From Bacillota bacterium (lineage in GTDB: Bacteria; Bacillota; Bacilli; Bacillales; Cytobacillaceae): a stretch of 10,656 nucleotides of DNA. Position numbers and translations under genes: made by a program. Numbering within the stretch: the stretch's first letter is position 1; every line of letters starts with the position of its first letter. Of the stretch, positions 7,192 through 10,656 are shown in pieces. The notes below the pieces were generated by a model, which saw only the letters and a list, made by a program, of their open reading frames with translations, was not told where the DNA came from and did no database searches. The DNA lies in NCBI GenBank assembly GCA_030705745.1, contig JAUZPT010000069.1, positions 1 through 10,656 on the forward strand, given 5' to 3'.

Positions 7192-7986
7192 ATGTCTTTG
7201 CATTTTAGCGTCCTTGCTAGTGGAAGTACGGGAAATGCGATTTATATAGAGTCGGGGCAGCAATCCTTTTTAGTTGATGCAGGTTTGAGCGGGAAGACGA
7301 TGGAAGGTCTTTTTGAAAAAATTGGCCGCGATATGAGCAAGCTTTCAGGCCTTTTCGTCACCCATGAACACATTGATCATATAAAAGGAATTGGAATTCT
7401 TGCGAGAAAATATAAATTGCCGGTGTATGCCAATGAAAAAACATGGCAGGCAATGGATGGTACAATTGGTGCTGTCCCCGTAGAACAGAAATTTGTTTTT
7501 GGGATGGAAACAGTCAAGAGCTTCGGTTCAACAGAGATCGAATCATTTGGTGTATCACATGATGCTGCGGAGCCGATGTTTTATGTGTTTCATCAAGGCG
7601 GCAAGAAGCTGGTTCTTATTACGGATACAGGCTATGTCAGTGACCGGATGAAAGGCATTATTTCCAATGCGGACGCTTATGTCTTTGAAAGTAACCATGA
7701 TGTGCAAATGCTAAGGATGGGCCGGTACCCATGGAATACAAAGCGAAGAATTTTAAGCGATGTCGGCCATGTTTCGAATGAAGATGCAGCCATCGCCATG
7801 AGTGAGGTCGCCGGAGACAACACGAAAAAGGTGTACCTCGCCCATTTAAGCCTAGACAATAATATGAAGGATTTGGCGAGGATGTCTGTAACACAGACGC
7901 TTGAGAGCCGAGGGCTTATTGTGGGTGAGCAATTCGAACTTTATGACACCGATCCAAAAACACCTACTACTTTAACAGCGGTGTAA
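7192..7986 (+). CDS. walJ: MBL-fold metallohydrolase WalJ (YycJ)
   Basis: WalJ is a cytoplasmic metallo-beta-lactamase-fold protein of the YycJ family; members studied in other bacteria act as exonucleases, with proposed roles in DNA repair or coordination of replication with division. The 264-residue product has no signal peptide. The metal-binding motif is THEHIDH (H58, H60, D62, H63), with further candidate ligands H123 (SHD), D145 (TDTG), H193 (GHVS) and H218 (AHLS). The opening LASGSTGN (8-15) is typical of the family. Length equals the B. subtilis protein as I recall it. ATG 7192 follows GGAG (7178-7181) by 10 bases. It is the last gene before a strong terminator, so it closes the wal operon here. 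Its connection to WalRK signalling is by gene order rather than known mechanism. Confidence 0.95.
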   Translation: MSLHFSVLASGSTGNAIYIESGQQSFLVDAGLSGKTMEGLFEKIGRDMSKLSGLFVTHEHIDHIKGIGILARKYKLPVYANEKTWQAMDGTIGAVPVEQKFVFGMETVKSFGSTEIESFGVSHDAAEPMFYVFHQGGKKLVLITDTGYVSDRMKGIISNADAYVFESNHDVQMLRMGRYPWNTKRRILSDVGHVSNEDAAIAMSEVAGDNTKKVYLAHLSLDNNMKDLARMSVTQTLESRGLIVGEQFELYDTDPKTPTTLTAV

Positions 7987-8020
7987 AAAGGGTAATAGTC
8001 AATTGTAGAGGAAAAAACGG

Positions 8021-8063
8021 GGATGAAGAGTGCTCAACTGAGTGCATCTTCATCCTTTTTTTT
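8021..8063 (+). terminator. Strong intrinsic terminator of the wal operon
   Basis: GGATGAAGA (8021-8029) pairs perfectly with TCTTCATCC (8047-8055). TGC/GCA (8031-8033 with 8044-8046) extends the stem past a bulged G8030, and eight T follow (8056-8063). It lies 34 bases after the walJ stop and implies that htrC is transcribed at least partly from its own promoter. Confidence 0.95.
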
Positions 8064-8121
8064 GAAAAATAAGACCAAATTATGAACAAATATGGAAGAT
8101 TTTCTTAAAGACGGGCGATTT

Positions 8122-8151
8122 TTTAGAAATTTCAATAGGAAAGAGTATAAT
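8122..8151 (+). promoter_or_regulatory. Candidate SigA promoter of htrC
   Basis: TATAAT (8146-8151) is a perfect -10 match in the 149-base gap after the wal terminator. TTTAGA (8122-8127) gives a 4 of 6 match to -35 at 18-base spacing. Transcription would start near 8158, leaving a leader of about 55 bases before htrC. No WalR-box match is visible here. Confidence 0.5.
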
Positions 8152-8212
8152 GATTGATAGAAGTCCAAAATAAAAATTAGCGAATGCTTTTAAGAGAGAG
8201 GGATGGTGTGAC

Positions 8213-9445
8213 ATGGGATATTACGATCAGAATGACCAAACTCGCCACAAGGAGGGAAAAGGAAGGAATGGTAGTTTTTTTCTTTCAAGCCTGGCTGGAG
8301 CGCTAATCGGTGCATTGATTATTATCTTAACTGCTCCCGCTTTATCATCCTACGGTGTATTGCCTTATAAAATTCAGCCGCCCAGTCAGCAGGCAGCAGA
8401 AAATAAGTCAGTTCCACCGCAAAACAATTTAGCTGTTCAGTCCCTTAGCGATAAAGAAGTTGACAGTGAAACGGTTCACGCCGTCGAAAAAGCTGGCGGA
8501 GCCGTAGTTGGCATTACCAATATTCAATCTTCAGGTTTTTGGTCAGACACTGCAAAGGAGCAGGCAGCTGGGACAGGTTCCGGTGTCATTTATAAAAAAG
8601 CAGGAGACAAGGCATTCGTTGTGACAAATAACCATGTGGTCGAAGGGGCAACGAAGCTGGAGGTCACACTTTCGAACGGCACCAAAATTCCGGCAAAGCT
8701 TCTAGGCACTGATGTGTTGACAGACTTGGCCGTATTGGCTATCGATGGCACAAAAGTGCAAAAAGTCGCTGAGTTTGGCAACTCGGATCAATTAAAGCTT
8801 GGTGAGCCTGTTATTGCGATTGGCGACCCGCTAGGACCAACTTTTTCAGGATCTGTTACAAAGGGAATCATCTCCGGCATCCAGCGAACCATTCCAATCG
8901 ATATTAATCAGGATGGCATTGTCGATTGGCAATCCGAAGTTCTTCAAACGGACGCTGCGATTAACCCTGGTAACAGCGGAGGTGCTTTGATTAATAGCGC
9001 TGGTCAGGTAATTGGAATTAACTCAATGAAAATTGCGCAACAGGCAGTCGAAGGCATTGGTTTATCTATTCCGATCAATTCCGCGAAACCAATCATCAAT
9101 GATCTCGAACGGTTTGGGAATGTGAAACGCCCGTATATGGGAGTTGATTTGAAATCCGTTGACGAAATCCCGGCGTATTATCAGGAACAAGCACTGAAGC
9201 TTCCAAGTGGTATTAACTATGGTGTGGCACTTAGGCAGGTTGTACCGAACTCGCCAGCGGATAAAGCGGGATTAAAGGAAATGGACGTCATCGTCGAGCT
9301 TGACGGAAAAACGGTCCATGACGTTCTTGAACTCCGCAAGCATTTGTATAATGACAAGAAAATTGGCGATAAAATGAAAATTAAATTTTACCGTGATGGA
9401 AAATTAAAAGAAACAACGGTTACGTTAATTGGAGAGAGCTTATAA
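8213..9445 (+). CDS. htrC: HtrA/DegP-like membrane-anchored serine protease HtrC (YyxA)
   Basis: This is a trypsin-like envelope protease of the HtrA family, which degrades or refolds misfolded exported proteins. The 410-residue protein has a charged cytoplasmic N-terminus (1-20), one membrane helix (about 21-43), a linker rich in Q and P, a protease domain (about 88-295) with the catalytic triad H141 (NNHVV), D171 (LTDLAVL) and S255 (NPGNSGGAL), and one C-terminal PDZ domain (about 305-400) for substrate binding. All three catalytic residues are present, so it should be active. The start ATG 8213 follows a purine-rich ribosome binding site (GAGGGATGG, about 8198-8206). Position after walJ and length (B. 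subtilis about 400) support HtrC rather than the paralogues HtrA and HtrB, but paralogues are similar and gene order carries most of that choice. The membrane anchor puts the protease on the outer face of the membrane. Confidence 0.95.
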   Translation: MGYYDQNDQTRHKEGKGRNGSFFLSSLAGALIGALIIILTAPALSSYGVLPYKIQPPSQQAAENKSVPPQNNLAVQSLSDKEVDSETVHAVEKAGGAVVGITNIQSSGFWSDTAKEQAAGTGSGVIYKKAGDKAFVVTNNHVVEGATKLEVTLSNGTKIPAKLLGTDVLTDLAVLAIDGTKVQKVAEFGNSDQLKLGEPVIAIGDPLGPTFSGSVTKGIISGIQRTIPIDINQDGIVDWQSEVLQTDAAINPGNSGGALINSAGQVIGINSMKIAQQAVEGIGLSIPINSAKPIINDLERFGNVKRPYMGVDLKSVDEIPAYYQEQALKLPSGINYGVALRQVVPNSPADKAGLKEMDVIVELDGKTVHDVLELRKHLYNDKKIGDKMKIKFYRDGKLKETTVTLIGESL

Positions 9446-9461
9446 TAAAAATTTTTGCAAG

Positions 9462-9488
9462 GAAGCGGCATGGGCTGCTTCTTTTTTT
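9462..9488 (+). terminator. Intrinsic terminator of htrC
   Basis: GAAGCGGC (9462-9469) pairs with GCTGCTTC (9474-9481) with one G-U pair and a 4-base loop, followed by seven T (9482-9488). It begins 16 bases after the htrC stop. Confidence 0.92.
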
Positions 9489-9522
9489 GTGAAGAAAATT
9501 AGTTGAGTAAAAAAGCTTGACG

Positions 9523-9538
9523 GTGAATAACTATTCAC
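9523..9538 (+). promoter_or_regulatory. 16-bp perfect dyad resembling an ARG box
   Basis: GTGAATA-AC-TATTCAC is a perfect inverted repeat with 7-base arms and a 2-base centre. Its core TGAATAACTATTCA differs from the ArgR/AhrC consensus TGAATWWWWATTCA only by one C in the central four bases. A TTGACG directly precedes it (9517-9522), so it would sit just downstream of a -35 element, although no good -10 is found at the right spacing. There is no T-run, so it is not a terminator. It lies upstream of yyzF, which has no known link to arginine. Confidence 0.4.
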
Positions 9539-9605
9539 ATGGTTTCGGGAAAAGTAGTGTAAAATAAAGAATAACAAAATTGGATTGGTCAGGAGAGGAA
9601 TTACA

Positions 9606-9764
9606 ATGATTTATTGCTGTGAAGAACATATAGATCTTGCGCTGGACACAATTGTGGATGAATATGAAACATTTCCGGTGATGACAAAAGTATCTGTGGA
9701 TAAAGAGTCCACAAGCTGTGAATATTGTCGAAATGCGGCTATATATATAGTAGGGAACGAGTGA
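9606..9764 (+). CDS. yyzF: Small CxxH/CxxC zinc-ribbon-like protein, YyzF type
   Basis: This 52-residue protein begins MIYCCEEHIDLALD and carries two metal-binding-type pairs, C5-x2-H8 and C38-x2-C41, typical of the small CxxH/CxxC protein family found next to rlmH in Bacillus. The paired ligands suggest a structural zinc site; the function is unknown. AGGAGAGG (9591-9598) lies eight bases before the ATG, a strong ribosome binding site. A TAAAAT at 9560-9565 may be a -10 element without a clear -35. The gene sits between the htrC terminator and the DnaA-box cluster, and one perfect DnaA box (9695-9703) and one near match (9653-9661) fall inside its coding sequence. The gene symbol is assigned from position and motif, as recalled for B. 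subtilis. Confidence 0.9.
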   Translation: MIYCCEEHIDLALDTIVDEYETFPVMTKVSVDKESTSCEYCRNAAIYIVGNE

Positions 9765-9776
9765 TCTCATACAAGA

Positions 9777-9819
9777 TGTGGATAATAAATGTGGATATGT
9801 GGATAAACTCTGTGGATAA
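9777..9819 (-). promoter_or_regulatory. DnaA-box cluster between yyzF and rlmH
   Basis: The DnaA-box consensus TTATCCACA reads as TGTGGATAA on the + strand. Perfect copies occur at 9777-9785, 9798-9806 and 9811-9819, with a one-mismatch copy (TGTGGATAT) at 9790-9798 that shares one base with its neighbour. Start-to-start steps are 13, 8 and 13 bases. A further perfect box (9695-9703) and a one-mismatch box (9653-9661) lie in yyzF. All are in the same orientation. I recall the yyzF-yydA (rlmH) interval of B. subtilis as one of the DnaA-box clusters outside oriC that bind DnaA and restrain initiation, so this is probably its counterpart. Confidence 0.85.
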
Positions 9820-9825
9820 GTTGTT

Positions 9826-9853
9826 TGTAACCTGTTTGTAATCTTTTTGTAAA
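9826..9853 (+). promoter_or_regulatory. Three phased WalR half-sites before rlmH
   Basis: TGTAAC (9826-9831), TGTAAT (9837-9842) and TGTAAA (9848-9853) all fit the half-site TGTWAH and are separated by exactly five bases each, so the stretch contains two overlapping perfect WalR-box matches at 11-base period. The third half-site overlaps the rlmH ribosome binding site AAAGGG (9851-9856). WalR has no known link to rlmH that I can name. An alternative is that these T-rich repeats belong to the adjacent DnaA-bound region. Confidence 0.45.
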
Positions 9854-9865
9854 GGGCTGTGGATT

Positions 9866-10345
9866 GTGAATATCTCCATTATTACGGTTGGTAAGCTGAA
9901 GGAAAAGTACTTGAAGGCGGGAATTGAAGAATATTTAAAAAGACTGACGGCATATGCAAAAGTGGAAGTGATGGAAGTCCCGGATGAAAAGGCTCCAGAA
10001 GAGTTAAGTGAAGTAGAAATGCTGCAAGTAAAGCAAAAAGAAGGAGAACGGATCTTGGGCAAAATCGGTGCAGATACACACGTCATCGCCCTCGCCATCA
10101 ACGGAAAAATGCAATCCTCCGAAGAACTTGCCGAAACCCTGGATAAACTGGCGACCTACGGCAAAAGCAAAATCGCCTTCATCATCGGTGGATCCCTCGG
10201 CCTAAGCGAGGAAGTCTTAAAAAGGGCAAACGAAAAACTAAGCTTTTCCAAAATGACCTTCCCCCACCAACTCATGAAGCTAATCCTTGTCGAGCAGATC
10301 TACCGAGCGTTTCGGATTAATCGAGGTGAACCGTATCATAAATAG
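9866..10345 (+). CDS. rlmH: 23S rRNA (pseudouridine1915-N3)-methyltransferase RlmH
   Basis: RlmH (YydA, formerly YbeA) is a SPOUT-class enzyme that uses S-adenosylmethionine to methylate N3 of pseudouridine 1915 in helix 69 of 23S rRNA, acting on the assembled 70S ribosome. The 159-residue protein has the family's exact usual length. The knot region carries IGGSLGL (107-113) and the conserved C-terminus [20 protein letters not shown] followed by NRGEPYHK. The start is GTG 9866 ([17 protein letters not shown]), with AAAGGG (9851-9856) nine bases upstream; no ATG fits. It lies directly after the DnaA-box cluster and the phased TGTWAH repeats, which may affect its transcription. Codons in roughly the second half (from about 10078) end in C much more often than in the first half, which is unusual within one gene. 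No other reading is likely. Confidence 0.98.
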   Translation: MNISIITVGKLKEKYLKAGIEEYLKRLTAYAKVEVMEVPDEKAPEELSEVEMLQVKQKEGERILGKIGADTHVIALAINGKMQSSEELAETLDKLATYGKSKIAFIIGGSLGLSEEVLKRANEKLSFSKMTFPHQLMKLILVEQIYRAFRINRGEPYHK

Positions 10346-10396
10346 TAACGGGTTCCGTTCAGAGGGAGAAAATCTGTTTTCGTAGCTATAATAGCC

Positions 10397-10412
10397 ACCT
10401 AATTAGTTAGGT
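10397..10412 (+). repeat. Short inverted repeat with third half-copy
   Basis: ACCTAA (10397-10402) and TTAGGT (10407-10412) are perfect reverse complements around TTAG. A further direct copy of TTAGGT lies at 10416-10421. Just upstream, GCTAT-A-ATAGC (10385-10395) is another small palindrome and contains TATAAT (10387-10392). No -35 element fits the latter, so I do not call a promoter. Confidence 0.35.
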
Positions 10413-10457
10413 AAATTAGGTACGAATTAACACTTATTTCAATAAAAAAATAACTAG

Positions 10458-10499
10458 AAAAAATCCCATTTCTTGTTTAATAAAGGAGTGGGATTTTTT
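10458..10499 (+). terminator. Long, probably bidirectional intrinsic terminator
   Basis: AAAAAATCCCA (10458-10468) pairs perfectly with TGGGATTTTTT (10489-10499). The stem continues inward with two G-U pairs through 10474/10483, about 17 pairs in all, leaving an 8-base loop. The T-run on the right and A-run on the left make it able to act on both strands. It is about 112 bases past the rlmH stop and is the only terminator after it, so it likely ends the rlmH transcript. Confidence 0.88.
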
Positions 10500-10566
10500 G
10501 TTCTGTAATTAAATAGGAAATAAATAATAGAGGTGACAGTTGAACAGTTCAAATGTTGAAGTTACA

Positions 10567-10600
10567 TAAAAAGACAAGACCTTACAAAGTCTTGCCTACC
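10567..10600 (-). terminator. Possible minus-strand terminator
   Basis: Read on the minus strand, CAAGAC (10594-10589) pairs with GTCTTG (10580-10575) across an 8-base loop and is followed by TCTTTTT. The 6-bp stem is short. It would suit a minus-strand gene ending near 10621 and mostly beyond the window. Confidence 0.5.
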
Positions 10601-10656
10601 TATCAATCCCATATTTAAATTCAGGAAGAAAAATCAAAATGAATGCCTGTCAATTG

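Larger units (their letters stand above)
10346..10656 (+). other. Gene-free 3' region after rlmH
   Basis: I find no supported gene in these 311 bases. They contain a small palindromic cluster (10385-10421), a long terminator hairpin (10458-10499), an odd-centred palindrome TTGAAC-A-GTTCAA (10540-10552) and a minus-strand terminator-like hairpin (10567-10600). On the minus strand, the last 36 bases of the window could encode the tail of a protein stopping at 10621-10623, which would fit the minus-strand hairpin just beyond it, but the fragment is too short to identify. Confidence 0.6.

Noticed and set aside
9653-9866. The DnaA-box cluster as the chromosomal origin
   Set aside because: There is no dnaA or dnaN gene and no clear AT-rich unwinding element next to the boxes; relatives have oriC elsewhere, so a titration or regulatory cluster is more likely.
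9739-10101. Minus-strand open frame of 120 codons over the DnaA cluster and rlmH
   Set aside because: It is antisense to rlmH, which is unmistakable, and no plausible domain is visible in the translated product.
10540-10552. Palindrome TTGAAC-A-GTTCAA as a LexA-type operator
   Set aside because: The half-site spacing is one base, not the four of the Bacillus LexA box, and no gene follows it in the window.
10553-10618. A 21-codon ORF starting with ATG at 10553
   Set aside because: No ribosome binding site at usable distance, and it runs across the minus-strand terminator hairpin.

Overview
The window is a stretch of a low-GC Gram-positive chromosome, almost certainly a Bacillaceae member (Bacillus sensu lato). 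The evidence is the gene order tRNA cluster - walR - walK - walH - walI - walJ - htrC - yyzF - rlmH, the high similarity of WalR, WalK, WalJ and RlmH to what I recall of the Bacillus subtilis proteins, strong AGGAGG-type ribosome binding sites, and T-rich intrinsic terminators. In B. subtilis this block lies close to the replication origin. All genes found are on the + strand.

Layout. Positions 1-525 hold the end of a tRNA operon: the 3' part of a tRNA, probably Glu; a complete tRNA-Asp(GUC); a tRNA-Phe(GAA); two structured spacers, one carrying a stray tRNA D-arm fragment; and a terminator. Positions 526-887 are an intergenic region with a perfect WalR-box match. Positions 888-2369 encode a secreted LysM/G5/M23 metalloendopeptidase with its own terminator. 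Positions 2545-7986 are the compact walR-walK-walH-walI-walJ operon, with stop-start distances or overlaps of only a few bases, closed by a strong terminator at about 8021-8063. Positions 8213-9445 encode the HtrA-like protease HtrC, with its own promoter candidate and terminator. Positions 9606-9764 encode a 52-residue CxxH/CxxC protein (YyzF type). A tight DnaA-box cluster follows, then three phased WalR half-sites and rlmH (9866-10345, GTG start). The last 311 bases carry no convincing gene but do carry terminators.

How the genes work together. WalK senses the state of cell-wall turnover and phosphorylates WalR. WalH and WalI are membrane-anchored modulators of WalK. WalJ is a cytoplasmic metallo-beta-lactamase-fold nuclease usually found in the operon. 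WalR controls peptidoglycan hydrolases in relatives, and here an M23 hydrolase gene with a WalR-box-like upstream region sits immediately before walR, suggesting a local regulator-target pair. HtrC is an envelope quality-control protease. RlmH modifies 23S rRNA.

I see no defence system, prophage, insertion sequence or CRISPR array, and no clearly undescribed multi-gene system. The less ordinary content is regulatory: the DnaA-box cluster, the two WalR-box-like sites outside the walRK operon, an ARG-box-like dyad, and the structured tRNA spacers.
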